Assembly (NCBI RefSeq): GCF_001418415.1
Contig: NZ_LIQT01000154.1
Coordinates: forward strand, 1-32,274
Length of the DNA: 32,274 bases
Origin: Streptomyces hirsutus
GTDB taxonomy: Bacteria; Actinomycetota; Actinomycetes; Streptomycetales; Streptomycetaceae
Reading direction: 5' to 3'
Position numbers and translations under genes: made by a program. Below, in pieces: positions 8,375-16,358 of this stretch. Each line of letters opens with the position of its first letter. Position 1 is the stretch's first letter. A model generated the notes under the pieces. That model ran no database searches. It had not been told where the DNA came from and saw only the letters and a program-made list of their open reading frames with translations.

Positions 8375-9418
8375 CGGCGCGCCACGACGGCTTACCGAAA
8401 CCCTGTCCGGGCGGTTGTCTCACTGATGTGCCAGGTGGCACGGAAGCTACTCGCGGTCCCGGCGGTGCCGCTGCGCCGGGACACGGCCAAAGACGCCGAA
8501 CCGCTGGTGCCGCGGCATGAGAACGCGGTGCCGCACAGGCAGCTCACGAGCCCGGTGCGGTACCAGTGCGCGGACCGGCTGTGGTTCACGGCGCCGTCCC
8601 CGCTGATCCCCCGACTCCGGCGGGCTCAGGTGTTTTCGGTGACGCCCAAGACCTTGCCTGTGAGGCACCCCAGGCCGACCACCCAAAACGGGACCACTGC
8701 ACGCACCCGAGCAAGCCCGGAAGGCCACCCACGACGCGCGGTGAAGAAGCTGGCACTGCGACCGGCCAAAAACAATCCGCGCCAAGGCCGCCGCCAAATC
8801 CAGGGAGAGCTTGCCCGCCCGGGCCACTCGGCCGGTGCGAGGACGGTCCAGGAGATCCAGACGGCGGCCGGCAGCGAACCAACCCCACGCCACGCCGGCC
8901 CGACATGGCGGGAGTCCCCGCCCGCGCAAGCCGAGAACATCATCGCCTGCGACTTCCTCCACCTCAACCTGGTCGACCTGCGCCGGGTGCACGCCCTGGT
9001 GTCCCTCGAACACAGCACACGCCGCCTGCGCATCACCGGGGTGACCGCTCATCCGACGGGATCCTGGACAGTGCGGCAGGCCCGCAATCTCGCCGTCGAG
9101 TCGGGCGTACGCATCGACTCGCCGCACCTCCTGGTCCGCGACCGGGACACGAAGTACACCGTGTCCTTCGACGCGGCCTTCGCCGCCGAGGGGATCGAGG
9201 TCGTCAGGACCGCGCCGCGGGCTCCTCGGATGAACACCCACCGCGAACGGGGCATCAAAACCCTGCCGCGCGAAGCCCTGGACCATCTGCTGATCCGGAA
9301 CGAGACCCGTGCCCGGCACGTCCTTGACGCCTACGCCCGTCACCACCAACCGGCGACGATGTCGGGGCGCGCGGGCCGCAGGCCGAACTCCCACATCCTC
9401 ATCGGCGGTGGACACTGA
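8375..9418 (+). pseudogene. Decayed rve-type (integrase core) transposase
   Basis: From about 8420 the frame resembles an actinobacterial integrase-core transposase. The N-terminal part reads DTAKDAEPLVPRHENAV (normally DAEILVLRHEVAVLRRQ). The catalytic part has ACDFLHLNLVDLRRVHALV, then LLVRDRDTKY, then RTAPRAPRMN and HRERGIK, and it ends with LDAYARHH. The DDE residues can be placed: Asp at 8951, the second Asp in RDRD near 9140, and Glu in HRERG near 9245. Many conserved positions are altered in the first half, and there is no start or ribosome site of its own, because the frame is fused to the IS5 fragment. The end runs into the 3' end of the convergent methyltransferase gene. I read it as a substitution-decayed remnant that happens to keep an open frame. 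Confidence 0.7.
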
Positions 9419-10004
9419 CGGCATAGCCGCCGCCGTCGTAAGGGGCGGCGTCCCAGGTGGCGAAGCGGTCGACGAGGGTGAGGCCGGCTACGGCGCAGCA
9501 GTCGTCGTACGCTGACAGCGTGATGCTGGGCGGCACGGGCAGGTGGGCTTCGTCCAGGCCGAAGCCGGCGACCATCAGACCGCCCGGACGCAGGGCCGCG
9601 GCCAGGCGCTTGACCACCGTGGCCTCGGTGCCGACGGCGAGCAACGGGAAAACGTTGCCTGCGGCGACCACAAGATCGAAGTCCGCTGCGATGCCGAGCA
9701 GGTCCGGCTCGAACCCGGCCAGATCGGCCTGGAACCAGGGCAGTTCCGGCGCCTGCTGCTGTGCCACTGCCAGCATCGACGCGTCGAGATCCACCCCGAC
9801 ACAGTCGTACCCGAGCTCCGCAAGCCGGATCATGACCCGTCCGGTGCCGCACCCGGCGTCCAGCACCCGCGCTCCGGCAGGCACGAGAGCTGCGCAGAAG
9901 CGTGCCTCACCGTGCACTTCCTTCCCGCTACGGGCCAGGGCCGCGAACCGTGCAGCGTAGTCCTCCCCGGACGTCTCCCCGGTCAACTCTCTCCAACGGC
10001 TCAT
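9399..10004 (-). CDS. Class I SAM-dependent methyltransferase
   Basis: The start is ATG at 10004 (reading leftwards), giving 201 aa. An upstream extension is possible but lies in the divergent intergenic region. Motif I VLDAGCGTGR spans residues 47-56, the acidic end of beta-2 is GVDLDASML, and the motif II/III regions are DFDLVVAAGNVF and LRPGGLMVAGFG. This is the Methyltransf_25/11 type. The protein is soluble, single-domain and of normal length. It transfers a methyl group from SAM to an unknown small molecule or protein. It is divergent from the DUF5701 gene, with 139 bases between starts. No good ribosome site is seen, so it may be leaderless. Its 3' end overlaps the transposase remnant by 20 bases. 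Confidence 0.85.
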   Translation of the reverse strand: MSRWRELTGETSGEDYAARFAALARSGKEVHGEARFCAALVPAGARVLDAGCGTGRVMIRLAELGYDCVGVDLDASMLAVAQQQAPELPWFQADLAGFEPDLLGIAADFDLVVAAGNVFPLLAVGTEATVVKRLAAALRPGGLMVAGFGLDEAHLPVPPSITLSAYDDCCAVAGLTLVDRFATWDAAPYDGGGYAVSVHRR

Positions 10005-10143
10005 GAGGCCAACTATAGGTCGACCGTGTGCCACTCGAAGAAGTGCCCGAACTCGCGGCGCTGAAGGCAGCAGCAGCGGGAACATTCTGGCGGGCCACCT
10101 CGTTGCCTCTGGACCCGTCCACGTCGCCACCCCTGGGAGCACC

Positions 10144-10824
10144 GTGCCCGAAACCACGCACGCCACCTCCACCGTTCTCCCCGCACTTCCGGCTCTGAGC
10201 GCGCAGGCCGAGCGACTGATCGAACTGGGGGTGCACGAAATCATCGGGCTGTCCACCACCGAGCTTCGCACCTTCGCCGGTGCCACCGAAGCCCCCGCGG
10301 GCGGCGACGGCGCCCTGCTCGCCGTTCACCCAAACCAGGCCCCCGCCTCCGTCCTCGCGCCGCTGCTCAGCCGCGACGGCAAGCCGGGCTTCGTCGTCAC
10401 CGACATGTCCGACGTCGATCTCTTCGCTCCGCTCGACACGGCCACGCTGCCCGACGCCCCGCTCTACCTCCTCACCGGCCTCGACCGCGGCGACCGGATG
10501 GCCAACTGGAGCCCGAACGAGGCACTGCCCGCCCTCACCGCAGAAGCCCGCACCCCGTTGCTGCTCACCGAGGGCATCCACTGGGTGCTACAGCAGCCCG
10601 CCGTCCTGGAGCGCAACCACTGCTTCATGACCATCGGCTCCCGGCTACGCAAAGCCCATGGCACGTTGGACGCCCGCACGCCGGCGATCTGGATCAGCAA
10701 CGGCACCGGACGGGACGGCCGCGAGCGCCGCAACGCCCCCAAGGTGGGCTGGTGCTGGGCGGGCAACCGGCACACCTGGCTGGGCATCGCCTCCGCAACA
10801 GGCCGCCGGACCCAGGACCGGTAG
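10144..10824 (+). CDS. DUF5701 family protein
   Basis: The start is GTG 10144 (VPETTHAT), with a GGGAG-like site at 10135-10139; the frame is open upstream but without a better site. Length is 226 aa. The sequence follows the DUF5701 pattern: LIELGVHEIIGLS early, DGKPGFVVTDM and DVDLFAPLD in the middle, then APLYLLTGLDRGDRM, LTEGIHWVLQQPAVLERNHCF, and the C-terminal PAIWISN and KVGWCWAGNRHTWLGIAS. No function is established for the family to my knowledge. It is cytoplasmic, without membrane segments. It is transcribed divergently from the methyltransferase and may share its regulatory region. Confidence 0.85.
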   Translation: MPETTHATSTVLPALPALSAQAERLIELGVHEIIGLSTTELRTFAGATEAPAGGDGALLAVHPNQAPASVLAPLLSRDGKPGFVVTDMSDVDLFAPLDTATLPDAPLYLLTGLDRGDRMANWSPNEALPALTAEARTPLLLTEGIHWVLQQPAVLERNHCFMTIGSRLRKAHGTLDARTPAIWISNGTGRDGRERRNAPKVGWCWAGNRHTWLGIASATGRRTQDR

Positions 10825-11203
10825 GAAGTGGTGATCAGGCGGACGAAAACCACAGGGCCGGCTGACACCGAGTGCGATCTCCCGGCTTCATGTCAGCAGA
10901 CCACCTGGGGATCTATCGCCTCATGACAGTGAAATCCGATGCCCGTGTCAGCGGCGGACCGTCATGTGCCTCCACGGTGACCAGCGAGAAGATGGCAGGC
11001 AGCGGCCGACGGTGACTGCCGGCCACCGGCACTGAAACGAAGCCGACACATCGCAGTCCGGGTCGTCGACCAGCTGCCCTCGCGCCACGACCGCTGCCCA
11101 TGCAGTTCTCCGGGCCATACGGGCTCGACCACGGTCCGTCCACCTACCCTCAGCCGACCACGCTCCGGGGAGATTCAGCTCGGCCAGCGGGAGGGTCGGA
11201 TGC
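10825..11203. other. Gap without a convincing gene
   Basis: Short open frames exist on both strands, but none has a ribosome site and a recognisable product. I see no strong terminator, repeat or RNA gene here. Confidence 0.5.
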
Positions 11204-11656
<453 letters not shown>

Positions 11657-11693
11657 CTACTCGGAGTGAACCGATCCGGGATCGGTGGAGGCT

Positions 11694-11866
11694 CTATGCG
11701 TTGACTCCAGCCGCCGGTTGGGGCTGGTGTTGAGCGTGGTGGTTGGTCTCGTACTCGTGGGGCGGGATGTCGCCGGTCGCGCTGTGGAGCCGTTGGTCGT
11801 TGAACCAGTCGCCCCGTTCCGCGGTAGCGAGTTCGACGTCGGCCAGGCCGTGCCATGTCCGACGGG
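11694..11866 (-). pseudogene. IS3-family transposase, C-terminal remnant
   Basis: Read leftwards from about 11866 to TAG at 11694, the frame gives HGLADVELATAE, then DWFNDQRLHSATGDIPPHEYE. This is the well-known end of IS3-type OrfB (DVELATAEWVDWFNHRRLHS in intact copies). A Trp-Val pair is changed to Gly. Everything upstream of this final ~55 residues is missing. Confidence 0.85.
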
Positions 11867-11974
11867 ACCGAGATCAAGCTCGGCATCTGATACAGCAACA
11901 CCAAGGCCAGGCGCCACAAACTCACCCAGGAGCAGTTGGACGCACTCGCGGCGCTGGGCATGGAAGGGGCATAA
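11858..11974 (+). pseudogene. Helicase-associated domain tail, remnant
   Basis: The plus-strand frame ending at TAA 11972 reads IKLGI, a TGA stop (11888), then NTKARRHKLTQEQLDALAALGMEGA. This matches the C-terminal helicase-associated repeats found at the end of actinobacterial DEAD/DEAH-type plasmid and accessory helicases (usual form LT-x-EQ-x2-LA-x-LG-[MV]-x-W-A). Only the last ~35 codons remain, with one in-frame stop. It abuts the IS3 remnant on the opposite strand. Confidence 0.6.
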
Positions 11975-12442
11975 CGGCGATCGCAGGGCGACCCGCCGGT
12001 GCTGACAGGTTGCCCCTGGTGGTGTCAAAAGCAGGCGGCCTCGTCAGTCCTGCCCCTTCGGAGGTGCCCACCGCATCACCTGCCGATGCGGGTAGTCGAA
12101 GGACTCGGGGCACAGGTGGACCTGCATGGTGTAGCCGCGGCCGACCAGCGGAGCCAACTCAGTGAATGGGGCGGCAATATCGATGGGACGGGGGCGGTAC
12201 GGGACACAGAGGCGAGGCCAGCGCCCGGGCTCGACAGTGCCCGGGCCTACTAGGCACGGCCGGAACCTCGGCCGCGCCTTCCTCGCCCGGAGGCCACCTC
12301 CAGCGGTAACGCCGGGAATGGCCACTGCTGTCCACCGAGCGGAAAGAACGGCTGCCAAGCCGGGTCGGCCCGGGGCCGCAAAGCCGCGCGCTGGTGCCGA
12401 CGGCTCTCGGCGCTGGTTTTCGAGGCGCATTTCCAGGTGAAC
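11975..12442. other. Gap with an unassigned minus-strand frame
   Basis: A minus-strand frame is open from 12430 to 12044. Its last ~50 residues (RPRPIDIAAPFTELAPLVG, then YTMQVHLCPESFDY) look more protein-like than the rest, and the PIDIAAPFTELAPL part faintly recalls the start of Streptomyces DUF1963-like proteins. There is no ribosome site at a sensible start. I treat it as a possible remnant, not a gene. Confidence 0.3.
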
Positions 12443-13867
12443 TCAGCTGTCCAACCCGGCCTCCCGTTTACGCCGCCGCAGCACGTGATCGCTGAAGAGG
12501 TGCCGGATGCGGTCGAGCAACTCGCCCACCTCCGCGTCTCCGCGCCGCACTTCCGCCGACGAATGCCAGTGCCGCACGGACTGCCCCGCCCAGGCACGCA
12601 GCTTCACGTCCGGGTCCTCCAGCAGCCTGACCGCCGCTCGCAGCGCCGCGACCCCGCCGTGCGTGTCGAGGAGCCGGAACGCGGCGACCCGGACATGCCG
12701 CGGCCGCTCAGGCCCGGTGCGCTCCAGCAGCCAGTCGACGGGCAGCTGCTTCGCCGACGGCAGCAGGGCGGCGGTCGTCTCGCGGACGACCGCCGGGGCT
12801 GGGTCGTCGAGCAGTGGCCGCAGCCGTTCCGTGTCCGCGAGGTCCAGCGTCCGCAGCCCGGCGACCGCCCGTGCTCGCACCCCGGCCGCCGGGTGTGCGA
12901 GCAGCGGCCACAGCAGACCGGCGTCCGCGCGGTTTCCGCACTCGGCCAGCCCGATGACCGCACCGGGCGGCAGCCCGGGGTCATCCGGTGCCGCACACCG
13001 CTCCCGGTACCAGGACGCCGGATCGCCTCCGTGCTGCCGCACCACGTAGCGGGCGCAGGCACGTACCAGGGCGGAGCAGTCGACGAGGAACGGCTCCACC
13101 TGCTTCGGCTGTCCCGCCCGCCGCAGTGCGGTGACGCCGGCCGAACGGGTGCGTGGGCTGCGCGCGGTCAGCAGTGGTGTGAGCACCTCGTCGTAGGCTC
13201 CCTCCTCGTCCAGCAGGGATGTGAGTGCCGCGGTGGCGCACAGGTCCTGGACCACCGTGTCCTGGTCCCGGGCGGCCGCGTGGGCCAGCTCGGTGGGGCA
13301 AAGCAACCGGTGCTCGACGGCCAGCCGGTATCCGAACCGCCGCACGGTGCGGTCGGGGTGAGCGAAGAGGGCGGCGAGCCGCCCGCGGGGTGCCCGGCTC
13401 AGGGCCTCCTCGAGCAGCTCGATGCCGAAGGTGCCCCGGTCGCGGCGGCCGACGCGCAGGATCAGCGGCGCGAGGTCGACGGCGGTGCCCGCGTCCAGGG
13501 CCTCGCGCAGCAGCTTCCGGGCGCGCTCGCGCACCGGTTCGGCCCAGTCGGCGCAGCGGATCACGATCAGCGGCAGCAGAGCGGGGTAGCGCGCCGACCG
13601 GCGCACCGCCGCCTCGCGGATCCGCCCGTCCCGGTGGCACAAGGCGAGCGCGAGCCGGGACTCGCTCAGGTGCGTCAGCTCGGCGGGCAGCGGGGCGGTG
13701 TGCTCCCACTCCGGCAGGAGCTGCGACCGGTACCAGGCCACCTCCCGCACTCCCGCGTCCAGCACAAGCCAGTCACCGGGGCCGGCAACAACCAACGCGT
13801 CCCGCAGCGGCGCACCTCCCGCCAGGCGCACCGCCACCGCTGTCCCGCCCCTGAGGTCCTCACGCAT
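12443..13867 (-). CDS. HEAT-repeat protein
   Basis: ATG at 13867 (leftwards), preceded by a GGGGGCGGG stretch, gives 474 aa. From about residue 60 to 450 the protein is a string of paired helices with recurring hydrophobic/Arg-Asp patterns, for example PALLPLIVIRCADWAEPVRERARKLL, HPAAGVRARAVAGLRTLDL, LLDDPAPAVVRETTAALL and LLEDPDVKLRAWAGQSVRHW. These are HEAT-type repeats, which form curved scaffolds for protein or nucleic-acid binding. No catalytic domain or membrane segment is seen. The long plus-strand frame over the same region is a shadow. It stands alone between decayed DNA on the right end side and an empty stretch upstream. Its partner is unknown. Confidence 0.85.
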   Translation of the reverse strand: MREDLRGGTAVAVRLAGGAPLRDALVVAGPGDWLVLDAGVREVAWYRSQLLPEWEHTAPLPAELTHLSESRLALALCHRDGRIREAAVRRSARYPALLPLIVIRCADWAEPVRERARKLLREALDAGTAVDLAPLILRVGRRDRGTFGIELLEEALSRAPRGRLAALFAHPDRTVRRFGYRLAVEHRLLCPTELAHAAARDQDTVVQDLCATAALTSLLDEEGAYDEVLTPLLTARSPRTRSAGVTALRRAGQPKQVEPFLVDCSALVRACARYVVRQHGGDPASWYRERCAAPDDPGLPPGAVIGLAECGNRADAGLLWPLLAHPAAGVRARAVAGLRTLDLADTERLRPLLDDPAPAVVRETTAALLPSAKQLPVDWLLERTGPERPRHVRVAAFRLLDTHGGVAALRAAVRLLEDPDVKLRAWAGQSVRHWHSSAEVRRGDAEVGELLDRIRHLFSDHVLRRRKREAGLDS

Positions 13868-14305
13868 CCCCGCCCCCGTTCACCCGGCCGTAGTGGGGGA
13901 TCGTAGGGCGCGGGGTGCACGCGGGTCGCGTGAAATACCGCTGGTGAACCTGTCGTGGTACGCCTGGCCGCCCCGGAGACCTGTCGTTTCCCCCGCCCGC
14001 TGGCTCCCCGCGCTCCACTGGCGGCGGGAAAGCCCGGCAACACGGTGAGCGCAGCGACCGCTGCGCCGGGTGTGGGGAGGAAGGTGAGGGCAACTGGCTG
14101 TGCCACTCTCCATGGATGCCATTTTGAGATGACTGCGGGAGTCACTTGCGGGGCTTCCATACGATCATTGTCGATGAGAATTGATGTCACTCAGGAGCTG
14201 CTGATGGACCAGCCGCTGCTCGGAAAGCATGTGATGAGTCCAAGCCGCTGGTGATCGACTTCGCGAGCCGTGGGACCATCCTCGGTGAACTCGAAGGAGA
14301 AGTCA
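13868..14305. other. Upstream region of the HEAT and GNAT genes
   Basis: This divergent intergenic stretch of 438 bases should hold both promoters. A short frame from ATG 14174 (MRIDVTQELLMDQPLLGKH) continues after a frameshift as PLVIDFASRGTILGELEGE, which looks like a protein remnant that I cannot name. I see no RNA gene or clear repeat. Confidence 0.4.
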
Positions 14306-14815
14306 GTGCAGTTACGCAATGTACTGCCGGACGATATCGATGCCTATGTCCGCATGCGGTGCGATCCCGTCATGATGGCCAACCTCGGCGGGCCTCTGCC
14401 GCGTGAGGGGATGGCAGACACGGTCCGTCGGGATTCCCAGCAGGCAGCAGCCGACCTTGCGTGGGTCAAGATGATCGTTCCCGATCCGGTTGCCCCCGCC
14501 GTGGTGGCAGGGACGGTGACCATCCGGTTCCGTGACATCGGTGAGGGATTGATCTCCGAGATCGGCTGGATGGTTCTGCCCGAATTCCAGGGGCAAGGGG
14601 TGGGCAAGCGTGCGGTCCGCGCGCTCCTGGAGCAGGCCCGGGATCAAGACCGCTGGGGAGTCGTGCATGCCTTCCCGGCAACGGACAACACAGCGTCGAA
14701 CGGCATCTGCCGTTCTGTCGGCTTCCGGTTCCTCTCAGAGGTCGACGTGACCTTCGCAGGCCGGGTTTTCAGGACCAATCACTGGGCCATAGACCCGGGG
14801 ACGGATCTGACCTGA
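14306..14815 (+). CDS. GNAT-family acetyltransferase
   Basis: GTG 14306 (VQLRNVLPDDIDAYVRMR) has AAGGAGA at 14294-14300. Length is 169 aa, normal for the family. The acetyl-CoA site (motif A) is at residues 91-105: LPEFQGQGVGKRAVR, with the Q-x-x-G-x-G/A signature. EIGWMVLP before it is beta-4. The end part VHAFPATDNTASNGICRSVGFRF matches motif B, in which an Asn and a late Gly-Phe are conserved. The enzyme would acetylate an amine on a small molecule or protein; the closest style is the RimJ/RimL or Acetyltransf_3 group. It is not in an operon. Downstream lies a block of transposon remnants on the other strand. Confidence 0.88.
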   Translation: MQLRNVLPDDIDAYVRMRCDPVMMANLGGPLPREGMADTVRRDSQQAAADLAWVKMIVPDPVAPAVVAGTVTIRFRDIGEGLISEIGWMVLPEFQGQGVGKRAVRALLEQARDQDRWGVVHAFPATDNTASNGICRSVGFRFLSEVDVTFAGRVFRTNHWAIDPGTDLT

Positions 14816-14879
14816 TGACGCCGGCTTCAAGGCCCTGTTCGGTTTCCGGCAGGGTCAGCCGACCGCAGTGTGCTGCGCC

Positions 14880-15180
14880 CGTGCCTTGGTGGGGGCGAGT
14901 CGGTAGGACTCGGTGCCGGTCTGGGCCGGTCTGGATGATCGCGCCGTTGAAGGACTCGTTGGAGGCGATGGCGACGCTGTTCTTCTCCTCGCGTTCGGTC
15001 AGCACCTGGAACAGCAGCTCAGCACCCCGCCGGTCCAGTTCCATAGAGCCGAGTCCGTCGATGCAGAGGAGGTCGACGCGTCCGTAGCGGGCGATCGTCT
15101 TCGACAGTTGTTTCTCGTCCGCGGCCTCGACCAGCTCGTCGCCGGGGTCGAGGATTACGGTGACTGGGGGTGGGTTGTCG
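14880..15180 (-). pseudogene. IS21-family IstB helper ATPase, internal remnant
   Basis: Read leftwards: ELVEAADEKQLSKTIARYGRVDLLCIDGLGSMELDRRGAELLFQ, then TEREEKNSVAIASN. This is the Walker B and sensor part of IstB-like ATPases (DLL-x-LDELG, ELLFQVLTEREEK). After SNESF about 25 residues of the family are deleted before AIIQTG, which belongs to the final beta strand. The Walker A half is missing and no IstA gene is present. Confidence 0.8.
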
Positions 15181-15209
15181 CAGCTGAGCGTGGTCAGACC
15201 GGCTGCCGG

Positions 15210-15762
15210 GTGAACAGTTTGCTGTAGAGGTCCAGCGCAGCAGTTCCTCATCCACCCGTTTGCGGCCGGTTTCCCTCAGGCCGGTGGTGAGGTGGTGGGT
15301 GATCTTCGCCCAGGCCCGGAAGTTTCCGTGCGCGGCATCCTGGTCGCAGACCGCGATGAGATCGGGGTCCACCTCCGCCCACACGGGAGGGAAAGCGGGA
15401 ATGACGGTGAGGACCTCGTCCAAGGGCGTGCGGCCGACCTCCTGCCGGGCGTGGACCCGGGATTCGAGCATCGGCTCGCTCTGCAGCATCTCGCAGCAGC
15501 CGTTGCCGCCGGTGAACACGATGGTGAGGTCGGATGCGGTGCCGTCTCAGAGGTGGCGCGGGTATTCGAAGCACAGCTTCGACAGCCACTGCGCCTCGTC
15601 ACACACCAGCACGCGCGGCTCCTCCAGCGCTCCAAGCAGCATGCGGTCGAACCCGATCGCGTGCGACGGCAGTCGGCCCGGCAGGCCGAGGGCGTGGAAG
15701 AGTTCATGGCGCAGGTCCCGGGTGGAGGGGCGGGCGCGGAACTGGATCCGGCGGGTCAGCGC
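15210..15762 (-). pseudogene. TniB/ExeA-like AAA ATPase of a transposon, with nonsense codon
   Basis: Read leftwards: RDLRHELFHALGLPGRLPSHA, then Walker B region RVLVCDEAQWLSKLCFEYPRHL, a TGA (15549-15547), then FTGGNGCCEML, MLESRVHARQEV, LDEVLTVIPAFPPVWAEVDPDLI and HGNFRAWAKITHHL. Both halves are in the same frame, so a single TGG-to-TGA change at the Trp normally following RHL explains the break. The Walker A part is cut off at the junction with the IS6 fragment near 15762. In intact transposons this ATPase works with a DDE transposase. Confidence 0.75.
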
Positions 15763-15935
15763 CGGACGGTCTCGTGGGAGAGGAGCACACCGCGCCCGGG
15801 CATCAGCTCCTCGACCTCGCGGAACGACAACGGGAAGCGGAAGCACAGCCACGCACAGCGCGCGATGATCTCCACCGGGTACCGGTGCCCCTGGTACGAC
15901 GGCGGCGCGCTGCCCACGGGCGTCCCCTCCCGGCA
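15763..15935 (-). pseudogene. IS6-family transposase, N-terminal remnant
   Basis: Read leftwards from about 15922: VGSAPPSYQGHRYPVEIIARCAWL, then FRFPLSFREVEELM, then GVLLSHETVRR and a stop. This is the conserved start of IS6-type DDE transposases, ending just before the catalytic core. The core is absent, replaced by the TniB-like fragment, so an insertion or deletion junction lies near 15763. Confidence 0.85.
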
Positions 15936-16094
15936 TGACCAACCAGAAGATCATCCCACCTGTTCAGTCGACGTGACAGTGCCATGTCGAGGCTTCTGCC
16001 GCTACCTGGCCATTTTCAACTTATTGCCCCGGAACGCCATCCAAGTCCCGCCCTGAGACGTATCCCATGTGTAGCAAGTTTCAGGAGGAACGCA

Positions 16095-16271
16095 ATGGCT
16101 ATCTTCAGCAATCTGATTCCTGCCAATCGCCGGGACCGCAACAACGACACGTCGCGCCGCGACGACTTCTCGGGGCATGGTCACGGGCACGACCACGGGC
16201 ACGGCGATCGCCACGGACACGGCGACCGCGACGGGCACGGCGACCGCCACGGGCACGGCTACGGCCACTAG
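16095..16271 (+). CDS. Histidine-rich 58-aa peptide
   Basis: ATG 16095 has a strong AGGAGGAA ribosome site at 16083-16090. The first 26 residues are ordinary and polar (MAIFSNLIPANRRDRNND, then TSRRDDFS). The last 32 residues hold 11 histidines in Gly-His and Gly-Asp-Arg-His units (GHGHGHDHGHG, GDRHGHGDRDGHGDRHGHGYGH) and end with His. No Cys, signal peptide or membrane segment is present. Such tails usually bind Ni, Zn, Cu or Co. The gene is followed by a hairpin and an ABC exporter, which is the usual layout for an exported peptide or an abundant metal buffer made in excess of its transporter. No family is recognised and the function is inferred. Confidence 0.75.
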   Translation: MAIFSNLIPANRRDRNNDTSRRDDFSGHGHGHDHGHGDRHGHGDRDGHGDRHGHGYGH

Positions 16272-16290
16272 TGACCACACCACGGAGACT

Positions 16291-16325
16291 GAGCGGACCG
16301 GAGACCGGAAGGTCCTGGTCCGCTC
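16291..16325 (+). terminator. Intercistronic hairpin, probably a leaky terminator or processing site
   Basis: GAGCGGACC (16291-16299) pairs perfectly with GGTCCGCTC (16317-16325). Inside it GACC and GGTC close a GGAA tetraloop at 16307-16310. It lies in the 87 bases between the His-rich gene and the ABC gene, without a T-tract. Its position suggests that it lowers expression of the transporter relative to the peptide or stabilises the short mRNA. Confidence 0.6.
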
Positions 16326-16358
16326 CGTCCGTCCGTCCCTCCACGAGGAACGCATGCC

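Noticed and set aside
12437..13906. Plus-strand open frame of 489 codons
   Set aside because: It is the antisense shadow of the HEAT-repeat gene, without motifs or ribosome site.
16291..16325. tRNA or other structured RNA gene
   Set aside because: It is a single hairpin without cloverleaf features; a leaky terminator or processing hairpin is simpler.
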